A DNA stretch of 64,000 bases from assembly GCA_022842725.1 (NCBI GenBank), contig JALHOZ010000001.1:62001-126000 (forward strand), read 5' to 3'. Under the pieces are notes generated by a model that was given only the letters and a program-made list of their open reading frames with translations, was not told the origin of the DNA and made no database searches. The translations under genes were made by a program, and so were the position numbers. This DNA is from Saprospiraceae bacterium. Lineage in GTDB: Bacteria > Bacteroidota > Bacteroidia > Chitinophagales > Saprospiraceae. This document shows positions 18,465 to 27,580 of the stretch, piece by piece. Positions within the stretch are counted from its first letter, which is position 1; the number at the start of each line of letters is the position of its first letter.

Positions 18465-19970
18465 ATGAAATTTTTTAAATTAACATATAATTTTCTGTTG
18501 GTGGGGGCAATATTTTTTGTCACCTCGTGCAACGATTATCTGGATATAAACGTCAGCCCAAATGCTGTTTCTGATGCACCGATTGAACAACTTCTGACAG
18601 GTATTACAACAAATGTAGGTTTTACCGGAGGGAGTGATTTGAATCGTTTTTCATCATTAATGGTACAGCAGTATTCTGGTCAGGGGTCAGGAGCAACCAC
18701 TCAAACACAGGAGTTTGAAAGATATAATATTCAAGGATCTGACCTAAATAATCTTTGGAACTCTTTGTACTCAACTACTTTGAGTGATATTGAAATCATG
18801 ATCAAAAAAGCAAATGAGTCAAATTCTCCTCATTATGCCGGTGTTGGTAAGATTCTGAAAGCTTATACTTATCATTTGATTGCGGATTCATGGGGTAAGG
18901 CTCCCTATTTTGATGCAATAAAATTTACAGATAACCTGTCACCAAAGTTTGATGATGCTTCTGTCATTTATGATGAAATTTTTAAGCTTTTGGATGAAGG
19001 TATTGCTGATGTAAGTGCTGCAACTTCTGTTAAGTCCCCGGGAACAAATTCTACCATTTATTCCGGTAGTTTTGCAACCACTAAAAATAATTGGATAAAG
19101 TTAGCGAATACCTTAAAAATGAGACTTTATCTTCATTACAGTAAAGTGGACAAAAACAAAATGATTGCTGGTATTAATGCCGCAGCAGCAAATCCGGTTT
19201 TTGCAGCCAATGCTGACAATTTTCAAATGTCATTTGTAAACGCTTCCCGTGCACAAAACCCTATTCATCAGTTTGAATTGGACAGAGCAAATCAATTATT
19301 TCCAAACAATACCATTGTTTCTATGATGAATGGTAAGAGTGATCCGAGAAGACCTAGGTATTTCACGCCTTTCCCTTTTACTTACAATCAAAGTGCTGCA
19401 ACCTATTTGGGTGCAGTGGGAGGAGATGCACCTTCGTTCAAGTATTCACGTTTTCACATATTCATGCGCGGCGATACCACCAAAGCTGCCGCTCCTATCA
19501 ATGCTGATGGTTCTTTGAATAATAATTCATATACTTATGCAGGAACAGCACCTATCCGAATGTTGACATACGCAGAGTATTGTTTTATCAGAGCTGAAGC
19601 TGCGGTCTTAGGAGCAACAGGAGATGCTGATGCTTTCTTTAAAGAAGGTATCAGAGCGAGTATGAGTCAGTCAGGTGTAGCAACAGCTGCTATTGATGCA
19701 TACATAGCTGCAAACGGTACTTTGGCCGGTTCTGAAAATGATAAAATTAAACAAATCATTGAAGAAAAATTTGTTGCCAATTTTGGTGTAGTTCTTGAAT
19801 CATGGACAGATTACAGAAGAACAGGATTTCCTGTTTTGACTCCGCCATCAAATTCAATAGAACCTGCGCTGCCGCGTTCATTTTTCTATCCTCAAACAGA
19901 AATAGATCTGAACCCTAATGCGCCTGCTCAAAAGGCAAATCTGGCAGAAAGAATATTCTGGGATAACTAA
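18465..19970 (+). CDS. SusD/RagB-like surface lipoprotein
   Basis: A 501-residue lipoprotein with lipobox cysteine at residue 22 (FVTSC) followed by NDYLDINVSPN, the typical opening of the SusD-like_2 (PF12771) group. Helical TPR-like segments run through the protein (YCFIRAEAAVLGATGDADAFF, IIEEKFVANFG), and the late WTDYRRTGFP motif is a hallmark of the family. SusD forms a lid over the SusC barrel and binds the ligand. It is co-transcribed with SusC and closed by a strong terminator. Confidence 0.95.
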   Translation: MKFFKLTYNFLLVGAIFFVTSCNDYLDINVSPNAVSDAPIEQLLTGITTNVGFTGGSDLNRFSSLMVQQYSGQGSGATTQTQEFERYNIQGSDLNNLWNSLYSTTLSDIEIMIKKANESNSPHYAGVGKILKAYTYHLIADSWGKAPYFDAIKFTDNLSPKFDDASVIYDEIFKLLDEGIADVSAATSVKSPGTNSTIYSGSFATTKNNWIKLANTLKMRLYLHYSKVDKNKMIAGINAAAANPVFAANADNFQMSFVNASRAQNPIHQFELDRANQLFPNNTIVSMMNGKSDPRRPRYFTPFPFTYNQSAATYLGAVGGDAPSFKYSRFHIFMRGDTTKAAAPINADGSLNNNSYTYAGTAPIRMLTYAEYCFIRAEAAVLGATGDADAFFKEGIRASMSQSGVATAAIDAYIAANGTLAGSENDKIKQIIEEKFVANFGVVLESWTDYRRTGFPVLTPPSNSIEPALPRSFFYPQTEIDLNPNAPAQKANLAERIFWDN

Positions 19971-19992
19971 TTTTGTTTTTTAAAATATAGGA

Positions 19993-20037
19993 ACAGGGGA
20001 TACAAGTTTATTTTTGTATCCCCTGTCTTATTTTTAT
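19993..20037 (+). terminator. Strong terminator after susD
   Basis: A perfect 13-base-pair stem (19993-20005 with 20014-20026, ACAGGGGATACAA and its complement) around an 8-base loop, followed by CTTATTTTTAT. Confidence 0.9.
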
Positions 20038-20094
20038 CTTTTCATTAATTTTTACTTTTCCAATCATTTTGATCATTTAAACAACTGTCCGCAC

Positions 20095-20463
20095 TCACAA
20101 ACCCGGAAAAAATGCATCTTCATAGTGTCTGATCTGTGGCTCTTTGTTTTTTTCAAAAAGAACTGAAATAATGTCAAACCTGATTTCGCTTTCGTATTGA
20201 TGTTGGATCATGTACTGACTGGCAGCATCAATAATGAGATTTTCCTTGTAAGCGGAAATACTTTCTTCAGGTTCTCCGTAAAATGTATATGATCTGCTTT
20301 TAACTTCAACAAAAATCAGAATTTGTTCCAGTTGACAAATGATATCAATCTCAGCTCTTCTGAAACGCCAGTTTTTTTCGAGAATGGTATAACCTTTCGA
20401 AATCAGATATTCAGTTGCCATAGCTTCACCTCTTTGACCCAGGTGTTTTTTTGTATTCTCCAT
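20095..20463 (-). CDS. YraN family (UPF0102) predicted nuclease-fold protein
   Basis: A 122-residue protein of the usual YraN length. The family motifs are visible: GQRGEAMATEYLISKGY, the NWRFRRAEIDII stretch and IFVEVKSR, which together give the D...ExK pattern of the Holliday-junction-resolvase-like endonuclease fold. Biochemical function in the family is not settled. It is monocistronic and converges with the SusD gene across the terminator. Confidence 0.92.
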   Translation of the reverse strand: MENTKKHLGQRGEAMATEYLISKGYTILEKNWRFRRAEIDIICQLEQILIFVEVKSRSYTFYGEPEESISAYKENLIIDAASQYMIQHQYESEIRFDIISVLFEKNKEPQIRHYEDAFFPGL

Positions 20464-20772
20464 GGGGGTAAATTTGTATCAAATGATGTTACAAAAATGA
20501 TGGTTTTCCCCTAATTTTTAGGTTTTTTTAAAAAAAAAGATAAAAAAATTGAAAAATGTGAAAGCTATCTGATAATTTTGGTGTTTGTAAGCAGCACTTT
20601 CCCTGAATTGTATTTCTGATAATTATGATGTATGAACCAAAAGATGGATTTTTTGGCTTATATTAATATATTATTAGTCAACGAAAAGGATGTTTCGTTT
20701 ATAATGGTGTATTCTTAACATAAATTTGACGAACGTGGAATGTTTTTTGATCTTAACCATAAAACCAAAGAT
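20464..20772. other. Divergent intergenic region between YraN and the discoidin-like gene
   Basis: 309 AT-rich bases including runs of A and T at 20515-20560. The only element supported is the plus-strand -7 box at 20721-20728. No gene or stable hairpin was seen. Confidence 0.6.
20721..20728 (+). promoter_or_regulatory. -7 box of the discoidin/DUF1800/DUF1501 operon
   Basis: TAAATTTG matches TAnnTTTG; a weak GTTT lies 20 bases upstream. The start would be near 20735, so the in-frame ATG at 20740 would have almost no leader, favouring the ATG at 20773. Confidence 0.45.
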
Positions 20773-21561
20773 ATGAAATATATATTAACCATTGTTTTGA
20801 GTTTGATTTGGCTGTTTGTTTTCGCTCAGGAAGACAGACATAATACCTCAATCCACAATGCATGGCTTTCATGTACAGCCAGACCGGGACCCAATCCGGC
20901 AAGGGGTTCTTCACATTGGATTTTGTACGATTTTAAAGATACGTATTCTATGCATGAATCGACATTCTGGAATTTTAATACGCCGGCAAGGCTCAACAAT
21001 TTTAATTTTGAGCCCTGGGCTTTACAAGAACTTGAAGGAGACCTTCAGGATGGTTTGAGAGATATTTTTGTAGATATTTCTATAGATGGCGTCAATTGGC
21101 AGGAATGGGGACGCTTTACCTTACCTCAGGCTAATGGTTCCGGATTTTATGAAGGCTCTGCGGGACCTGATTTTGGTGGCAAAATAGCCAGATATGTATT
21201 GATAACAGCAAGAAATAATTACGGAGGAAATTGTTATGGTTTGAGTGAAGTGAGGTTTAAGGCTACACCTGCGACCATTTCGACTACTAATGAAGAAGGA
21301 AAATCACCTTCTTTTATCAGCGTCAGTCCGAATCCGGCTTCTCAGTTTATTCATATCGGATTGGAAGGTTTTCCAACAGGCAATGTTACCTACAATATAG
21401 CTGATATTTCCGGTAAGGTTGTTTCTTCAGGTATTTGGGAAGTGGCGGGACCCTGGACAAAATCGACAGTTGATGTTCAAAGTTTTGCCAATGGAGCCTA
21501 TATTCTGACGGTATCATCCAAAGATCAGACCCGAAGTGTGGCTTTTGAAGTATTCAAATAA
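20773..21561 (+). CDS. T9SS-exported protein with F5/8 type C (discoidin)-like domain
   Basis: A 262-residue protein with signal peptide (1-19, ending FVFAQ), a discoidin-like beta-sandwich (about 20-175) whose last strand reads RYVLITARNNYGG...GLSEVRF, typical of F5/8 type C domains, and a C-terminal T9SS sorting domain (about 185-262, VSPNPASQFIHIGL to VAFEVFK). Discoidin domains bind carbohydrates or cell surfaces. It opens a three-gene unit with DUF1800 (46-base gap) and DUF1501 (16-base gap). The role in that unit is inference: a surface-targeting or carbohydrate-binding component. Confidence 0.8.
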   Translation: MKYILTIVLSLIWLFVFAQEDRHNTSIHNAWLSCTARPGPNPARGSSHWILYDFKDTYSMHESTFWNFNTPARLNNFNFEPWALQELEGDLQDGLRDIFVDISIDGVNWQEWGRFTLPQANGSGFYEGSAGPDFGGKIARYVLITARNNYGGNCYGLSEVRFKATPATISTTNEEGKSPSFISVSPNPASQFIHIGLEGFPTGNVTYNIADISGKVVSSGIWEVAGPWTKSTVDVQSFANGAYILTVSSKDQTRSVAFEVFK

Positions 21562-21607
21562 TTCTTTAAACCAAATGATTTTTTTTATCCATTGTAAAGA
21601 ATAAAAA

Positions 21608-23437
21608 ATGAGACACAGTTTATTATTTATCAGCATATTTTTTGTCAATGTATTGCAGGCACAGCTATACAATGATTATATCGGGGCCGGACACAACAGT
21701 GGCATCACTGTGACAGCGAGCAATAGTGTAGGGAGCTCGACACCTGCAAAAACTCTGGATGCATCCGGAATGGATCACAAAACATTTGAAGCTTCCAGAT
21801 TTTTGGCTCAAAGTACATTTGGAGCAAATCTTGATGTCATAGAGGATTTCAAAGATAATTGGGAATATGAAAGATGGATAGATTCACAGTTTGTGAAAAG
21901 GCTTACGCTGATTACACCGGAAATGGAGGCTATTTGGTCAGAGATATTGTCAGAATCCGATGATCCTGATAACGAATTTGGTCCTTCCGCAGTACAATTC
22001 AATTATGCCTGGTGGACTCAAAATATCGGCAATGAAGATTTGTTGAGACAGAGAATTGCCTATGCACTGAGTCAGATTTTAGTCATATCTTATAATTCTG
22101 ATTTGTCCAGCTGGGCTGAATCCATTACAAGTTATTACGATATCCTTCTCGAACATTCCTTTGGAAATTACAGAGATTTGTTATTGGAGGTGACCCTGCA
22201 TCCTTCGATGGGGTATTATTTAAGTCATTTGAATAATCCAAAAACAAATATTGCTGCCAATGTCAACCCTGACCAGAATTATGCCCGGGAAATCATGCAG
22301 TTATTTACCATTGGTTTGGTTCAACTGGATCCGAACGGAACACCTGTTACTGATCTGAATGGTAATCAGATTCCAACCTATACTAATGAAGATGTAGCGG
22401 AGCTCGCCAAAGTATTTACCGGTTTGATGGGTGGTGGATTGGAAGATTGGGTCGATTGGAAATCAGATGTGGATTTTGGGGATAATATAGGAATGATCGA
22501 TAAAGAACTCCCTATGGTCATGCATCAGCCACAACATGAAACTGTTTCAAAAACATTTTTAGGGTATACAATTCCGGCAGGACAACCAGGTATGACGGAT
22601 ATCCAACAAGCTGTTGACTTTTTATTTAATCATCCGAATACAGGACCTTTTGTTTCTTACAGATTGATACAAAGATTAGTAAAGTCAAATCCTTCTCCGG
22701 CTTATGTGGGCAGGGTTGCTGCTGCTTTTGAAAATAACGGACAAGGTGTCAGAGGTGATATGAAGGCGGTTATTAAAGCTATATTGTTGGATATTGAGGC
22801 CAGAAGTGCTGAAGCTATGGCGGATCCTACCCACGGTAAACTCAGAGAACCTATGCTTAGATTTGCCCATGTAGCCAATGCCATGCCATTGTACGCATCG
22901 AGAAACAGATACTGGAACAACGGATTCGATTTTTATGAAGCTACCAGACAGCACGTTATGTATTCACCAAGTGTATTCAATTTTTACCTTCCTGATTTCA
23001 GACCTGTCGGTGATATAGCAACCCAAAACTTAGTGGCACCGGAATTTAAATTGCATAATACTTCATCATCCATAACTTATATCAATCGGGTCAATGGCTG
23101 GGTTGGCGGTGTTTGGTTTGATCAGGAACAACAACAACTCAATGAATGGGGGTCTTTATTTTGGAGTTGGCATGGTAGTGAAGAATATGGTGAAGATTAT
23201 GTCAGGCTTGTTTTTTCTGAATTGGAGCCCATAGCTGACGATTCTGAAAATGTGATCAACGAGTTGGACAGAATATTTACTCACGGTCAATTGTCAGATG
23301 AAACCCGACAACTTATGAGAACCTCCCTGAACGGAATTTACTGGACTTGGGGAAATCCCATTGAATGGAGATCTCACAGGGTGAGAAGTGCATTGTACAT
23401 CATCCTGAATTCTCCGGATTACAATATTTTCAAATAA
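21608..23437 (+). CDS. DUF1800 family exported protein
   Basis: A 609-residue protein with a signal peptide (1-19, ending VLQAQ). The DUF1800 pattern is clear: ASRFLAQSTFGA near residue 60, LLEVTLHPSMGYYLSHLNN, the conserved NYAREIMQLFTIGL, NEDVAELAKVFTGL, and ILLDIEARS... GKLREPMLRF towards the end. DUF1800 proteins nearly always occur beside DUF1501 proteins, as here. The biochemical function of the pair is unknown; in Planctomycetes and Bacteroidota they are abundant exported proteins. No T9SS tail is visible at the C-terminus. Confidence 0.93.
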   Translation: MRHSLLFISIFFVNVLQAQLYNDYIGAGHNSGITVTASNSVGSSTPAKTLDASGMDHKTFEASRFLAQSTFGANLDVIEDFKDNWEYERWIDSQFVKRLTLITPEMEAIWSEILSESDDPDNEFGPSAVQFNYAWWTQNIGNEDLLRQRIAYALSQILVISYNSDLSSWAESITSYYDILLEHSFGNYRDLLLEVTLHPSMGYYLSHLNNPKTNIAANVNPDQNYAREIMQLFTIGLVQLDPNGTPVTDLNGNQIPTYTNEDVAELAKVFTGLMGGGLEDWVDWKSDVDFGDNIGMIDKELPMVMHQPQHETVSKTFLGYTIPAGQPGMTDIQQAVDFLFNHPNTGPFVSYRLIQRLVKSNPSPAYVGRVAAAFENNGQGVRGDMKAVIKAILLDIEARSAEAMADPTHGKLREPMLRFAHVANAMPLYASRNRYWNNGFDFYEATRQHVMYSPSVFNFYLPDFRPVGDIATQNLVAPEFKLHNTSSSITYINRVNGWVGGVWFDQEQQQLNEWGSLFWSWHGSEEYGEDYVRLVFSELEPIADDSENVINELDRIFTHGQLSDETRQLMRTSLNGIYWTWGNPIEWRSHRVRSALYIILNSPDYNIFK

Positions 23438-23453
23438 GAAAAATAAAAATAAA

Positions 23454-24893
23454 ATGGGACATAAACACCATAAAGTATCAAGAAGAGGATTTTTAGGACA
23501 ATTAAGTTGTGCTGCGGTAGGTTATACCACATTTTTTTCGACGCTTACCAACCTAAAAATGTTGAATGCTGCGGCCGGGTTTAACTCCACCGTACAAAAG
23601 TCAGGTGATTACAAAGCCTTGGTTTGTATTCTAACATCCGGAGGATTGGATTCCTTTAATATGCTGGCACCAAGAGGAAATACAGAATATGCACAATATG
23701 CTGCAGCCAGAACCAATATGGCTTTGCCGCAAAATTCATTACTTCCGATTACTGCTGCAACGCCGGATGGCAGACAATATGGTATGCACCCTTCTATGAC
23801 AAGGTCAAAAACCTTGTTTGACCAGGGGAAAATGGCTTTTGTATCTAATGTCGGAGCTTTGGTTCAGCCATTGACCAGACAACAGTTTTATGATGGCACG
23901 ATTCCAATTCCGCTGGGATTGTTTTCTCATGCTGACCAGGTGCAACATTGGCAGACCGGGGTGCCTCATGCCAGAGAAGCAGTAGGCTGGGGTGGAAAAA
24001 TTGCTGACATGTTTGTAGCAGCCAATGATAATGATAATATTTCAATGTCGATGTCTTTATCAGGAACCAATCTTTTTCAGACCGGTAACAATTCTGTTGA
24101 GTATGCACTGCGTCCGTTGACAGGAGCTGTGGGCGTTGATGGCAGAAACGAAAACTGGGTTGTCCCGCAAATGAAAATGGCGGCACTCAATGGTATGATG
24201 AATAATACCTATTCTGATATTTATAAAAAAACATATACCCACACTATCAAACAATCTATGTTGGGTTTTGAAGAGTTGCAGCCTATTCTGGACAATCCAC
24301 CGGTATGGACAGTGCCGTTTGTCAATGGCAGACCCGGAAGTTGGAACCCTACCTTGAATATGTCATTTGAAATGATAGCCCGGACCATAGCAGGTCGTGA
24401 ACAATTGGGGATGAACCGGCAAATCTTTTTTGTAGATTTTGGTGGTTGGGATCATCATGATGAATTGCTCAATAATCAGGCAACCATGCTTACGGAACTG
24501 GATAATGCCTTATTTGAATTTAATGCAGCCATGGAACAATTAGGTATTGCAGATTGTGTGACAACCTTTAATATTTCTGAATTTTCCAGAACGTTGGCAT
24601 CCAACGGAAATGGTACAGACCATGCATGGGGAGCAAACACTTTTGTCATGGGCGGAGCTGTCAACGGGCAGGATATTTACGGAACTTATCCTCAACTCAA
24701 TATCCACAACAGCAATCCGTTGATGTTGTACAATGGAGTATTGATGCCAAGTATGTCGGCAGATGAATATTTTGCTGAAATAGCCCTCTGGTTTGGTGTG
24801 CCGCCATCCGAACTTTCGACTTTATTTCCGAATATCGGATATTTTTATGATTATACAACCGGAAACAACCCTGTGGGATTTCTGAATTTATAA
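23454..24893 (+). CDS. DUF1501 family protein, Tat-type signal
   Basis: A 479-residue protein starting with a twin-arginine signal (SRRGFLGQL at residues 9-17), so it is probably exported folded. DUF1501 features: LVCILTSGGLDSFNM, the FVSNVGALVQP region, FVDFGGWDHHDELL, FNISEFSRTL and GTDHAWGANTFVMGG, the last two resembling metal-binding sites of the alkaline-phosphatase/sulfatase-like fold to which DUF1501 has been related. It is the last gene of the three-gene unit and is followed by a strong terminator. Confidence 0.93.
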   Translation: MGHKHHKVSRRGFLGQLSCAAVGYTTFFSTLTNLKMLNAAAGFNSTVQKSGDYKALVCILTSGGLDSFNMLAPRGNTEYAQYAAARTNMALPQNSLLPITAATPDGRQYGMHPSMTRSKTLFDQGKMAFVSNVGALVQPLTRQQFYDGTIPIPLGLFSHADQVQHWQTGVPHAREAVGWGGKIADMFVAANDNDNISMSMSLSGTNLFQTGNNSVEYALRPLTGAVGVDGRNENWVVPQMKMAALNGMMNNTYSDIYKKTYTHTIKQSMLGFEELQPILDNPPVWTVPFVNGRPGSWNPTLNMSFEMIARTIAGREQLGMNRQIFFVDFGGWDHHDELLNNQATMLTELDNALFEFNAAMEQLGIADCVTTFNISEFSRTLASNGNGTDHAWGANTFVMGGAVNGQDIYGTYPQLNIHNSNPLMLYNGVLMPSMSADEYFAEIALWFGVPPSELSTLFPNIGYFYDYTTGNNPVGFLNL

Positions 24894-24917
24894 TACTCCC
24901 TGCTTATAAAGTATTAC

Positions 24918-24956
24918 AATACACCTTCGTTTTAGTGATGAAGGTGTATTTTTTTT
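24918..24956 (+). terminator. Strong terminator after the DUF1501 gene
   Basis: An 11-base-pair perfect stem (24918-24928, AATACACCTTC, with 24940-24950) followed by eight T. Confidence 0.9.
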
Positions 24957-25002
24957 GTGTATAATATATTTTGTTTGGGGGAAAAACCATTTTCAAAAAA
25001 CG

Positions 25003-25010
25003 TAGCTTTG
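25003..25010 (+). promoter_or_regulatory. -7 box of the EamA transporter gene
   Basis: TAGCTTTG matches TAnnTTTG exactly. The start would be near 25017, only about 11 bases before the TTG at 25028, which supports initiation at that TTG. Confidence 0.45.
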
Positions 25011-25027
25011 TCGCATAATTTTATTTT

Positions 25028-26014
25028 TTGAACAGATTAAAAAAGTGGAAGTCCTGGTTACCATCAGATACATTAAATGGTATCCTGATATTTAATCCGA
25101 AAAAAATCAGGGAAAAAGGCACGTATTTTAAAGCGATTTTGGCATTGGCCCTTGTCAGTATATTGTGGGGAACAACCTGGGTAGTTTCAAAATATGGTGT
25201 TGGATTTGTACCCGGATTACAATTGGCAGCTTACCGGCAAATGATTGCGGGCACAGCATTTTTATTGTTTTTTACTGCAAAAAAATACCCCTGGCCCAAA
25301 AGAAAAGACCTGGGTATATTGGTAGTACTGGCTATACTTAATTTTGTAATGAGTAATGGATTGAGTACCTGGGGTGTAACTTATATTTCTGCGGGACTAG
25401 GTTCTATCATAGGTGCCATTTTCCCTTTATGGATTGTTTTGATCGGAATTTTTGTGGAGAAAAGCAGACCACCACTCAGATCAATATCGGGATTGATCGC
25501 CGGATTTGTCGGTATTTGTATCATTTTTTATGACCACCTTGCGGATTTTGTTAATCCTGATTTCAGATTTGGTATCTTTTTGTCATTGATTTCCACCCTG
25601 ACCTGGGCAATCGGAACGATGTATACTAAAAAACATGCAAAAATTTTTAATCCTTATTTTGGATTAGGCTTTCAACTGACTATTTCGGGTTTAATTTTGT
25701 TTTTTATAACATGGTTTGATCCCAATACCATCGATTGGCGATCCATTCCTTCGGAAGGATGGTTTTCTATTCTCTACCTGGTTGTTTTTGGTTCAATGAT
25801 TGGATTTGTGGCCTATCTGTATGCCTTGCAACATCTTCCTACTGAACAAACTGCTGTGTACGCTTATATTAATCCTCTGGTGGCCATGGTGACCGGTGGA
25901 ATTGTATTGGGTGAAAAAATCGGTTTATACATTGTGGTTGGTTGTCTCATCACTCTGACAGGCGTTTATCTGGTGAATACCAGTTATGGAACAAAAAATA
26001 AATCCGGTACATAA
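25028..26014 (+). CDS. EamA/DMT family transporter
   Basis: A 328-residue inner-membrane protein with ten hydrophobic helices in two EamA repeats (about 33-170 and 183-320). Typical motifs are SILWGTTWVVSKYGV in the first repeat and LPTEQTAVYAYINPLVAM...LGEKIG in the second. Drug/metabolite transporters of this type export amino acids or other small metabolites; the substrate is not predictable. No in-frame ATG precedes the first helix, so TTG at 25028 is the best start. The 30-residue basic N-terminal extension before the first helix is longer than usual. Confidence 0.88.
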   Translation: MNRLKKWKSWLPSDTLNGILIFNPKKIREKGTYFKAILALALVSILWGTTWVVSKYGVGFVPGLQLAAYRQMIAGTAFLLFFTAKKYPWPKRKDLGILVVLAILNFVMSNGLSTWGVTYISAGLGSIIGAIFPLWIVLIGIFVEKSRPPLRSISGLIAGFVGICIIFYDHLADFVNPDFRFGIFLSLISTLTWAIGTMYTKKHAKIFNPYFGLGFQLTISGLILFFITWFDPNTIDWRSIPSEGWFSILYLVVFGSMIGFVAYLYALQHLPTEQTAVYAYINPLVAMVTGGIVLGEKIGLYIVVGCLITLTGVYLVNTSYGTKNKSGT

Positions 26015-26091
26015 ATAGAAAAGTTGTATTTTGCTACAAATATTTGGGTTTTTGTCTTTGACTTCGAACCGATGTTTAGATGACAAAATCC

Positions 26092-26190
26092 ATTGCGATA
26101 GGGATGGGAGCGGACACGACCGATGTAGTCCTCTTAAAATGACGACATCGGGAAGTAAAGCGGACAGCCCGACCTGAAAGGGATCGCCCA
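26092..26190. repeat. GC-rich intergenic element with internal hairpin
   Basis: A 99-base G-rich block in an otherwise AT-rich 315-base gap (26015-26329). It contains GCGGACA twice (26110-26116 and 26160-26166); between the copies lies a hairpin, CGATGTaGTC (26121-26130) with GACgACATCG (26141-26150). It does not code. The structure looks like a dispersed palindromic unit with an inserted or duplicated segment. The rest of the gap shows nothing. Confidence 0.5.
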
Positions 26191-26329
26191 AATAAAATAT
26201 ATACTTCTTAAGGTAAAATTTTTAAACGAGACCTGTTTTCATCTAAAATAACTATAAAAAAAGAATGAAATCACGTAAATTTATTTTTTTTGCAATCATA
26301 TTTTGTACTTTGATAAATATAAAATTCAA

Positions 26330-27397
26330 ATGCCAAGACTCACAACACAAATACATCCGAATACTATACGTCAGATATTTTTTTTGGCTTTATTGATATT
26401 TATAGGACTTATCATCCTCAGGGAATTGTATTTTATGCTTGGTGCATTTCTTGGGGCAGTGACCTTGTACGTTATATTATTATATCCGAAAAAAATCCTT
26501 ACGATAAAATACAGCTGGCGTGGATGGACAGCAACATTGGTACTTATGTTGGCATCATTTATCATTATGATCATCCCATTGGCCTATCTGACCAGTGTTG
26601 GTGTTGAGATGTTGACTCCGGTAATAAAAGATCCGGCACTTCTTAAAAATGCGTTGGAAGATGTTCATGACTTTTTATTGACCAGTTTTGGCGTAGACGT
26701 TTTTAATGCTGAAAATGTTGGTAAAATAACGGAACAAATTATACCATTTTCGCAAAAGACGTTAGGGAATACGATGTCAACCATAGGAAATATTGTGTTG
26801 ATGTATCTGGTCCTTTATTTTATGCTGGTACAAACCAAAGATGTTGAGTTGTGGCTAAAAAAGACATTGCCACTTAAAACGGCGAATACTAAAAAAGTTA
26901 TATCCGAAATCCGAAACCTGGTGTATAGTAATGCTTTGGGTATTCCGATTGTTGCCGTTTTACAGGGATTGGTAGCTGTCATAGGGTATTCTATTTTTGG
27001 TGTTAAAGAATTTTTATTGATGGGATTGCTTACAGCCATTTCTTCTGTTATTCCTATTTTGGGAACGATGTTGGTTTATTTGCCACTGGCTATATTTCAA
27101 TACAGTAATCATGGTGTTTTTTCAGGTGTTGGTGTAGGTTTGTGGGGATTTATTGTAATCGGATCAGTAGACAACATTGCCAGATTGATGGTACAGAAAA
27201 AACTGGCAGACGTTCACCCTTTGGTGACTTTGTTAGGCGTATTTATGGGCGTAAGTTTATTTGGATTTATGGGTGTTATATTCGGCCCGTTGTTGTTGTC
27301 GGTATTTTTTATGCTGGTCAGGGTATATATCAGTGAGTTTGGAAAATTTGACGCCAATGATCCGACAAAAACGGTTGAGTTTGAAGAAACAACATAA
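26330..27397 (+). CDS. AI-2E family transporter
   Basis: A 355-residue membrane protein of the AI-2E (PerM/YdiK-like) family with about eight helices: two pairs near the N-terminus (residues 12-50 and 60-85), then a soluble stretch, then IGNIVLMYLVLYFMLV and the C-terminal block LLTAISSVIPILGTMLVYLPLAI...GVFMGVSLFGFMGVIFGPLLLS, which is diagnostic. Known members export signalling or other small molecules or ions; most are uncharacterised. ATG at 26330 is preferred over an upstream TTG at 26303. Confidence 0.93.
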   Translation: MPRLTTQIHPNTIRQIFFLALLIFIGLIILRELYFMLGAFLGAVTLYVILLYPKKILTIKYSWRGWTATLVLMLASFIIMIIPLAYLTSVGVEMLTPVIKDPALLKNALEDVHDFLLTSFGVDVFNAENVGKITEQIIPFSQKTLGNTMSTIGNIVLMYLVLYFMLVQTKDVELWLKKTLPLKTANTKKVISEIRNLVYSNALGIPIVAVLQGLVAVIGYSIFGVKEFLLMGLLTAISSVIPILGTMLVYLPLAIFQYSNHGVFSGVGVGLWGFIVIGSVDNIARLMVQKKLADVHPLVTLLGVFMGVSLFGFMGVIFGPLLLSVFFMLVRVYISEFGKFDANDPTKTVEFEETT

Positions 27398-27580
27398 ATT
27401 TTAAAGATCGTACATGATTTTAAATTCATATAATATTAGAAATAAAATTTCTTTATAAAATCCAGAATATCAATCATTTTAGATTAGAATGAACAATAAT
27501 TTACATTAACTTATTTTTGAACTTACATTTTCTTAACATGTAATCCTCAACTTTGTCCGATATAAATATTGGACAATATT

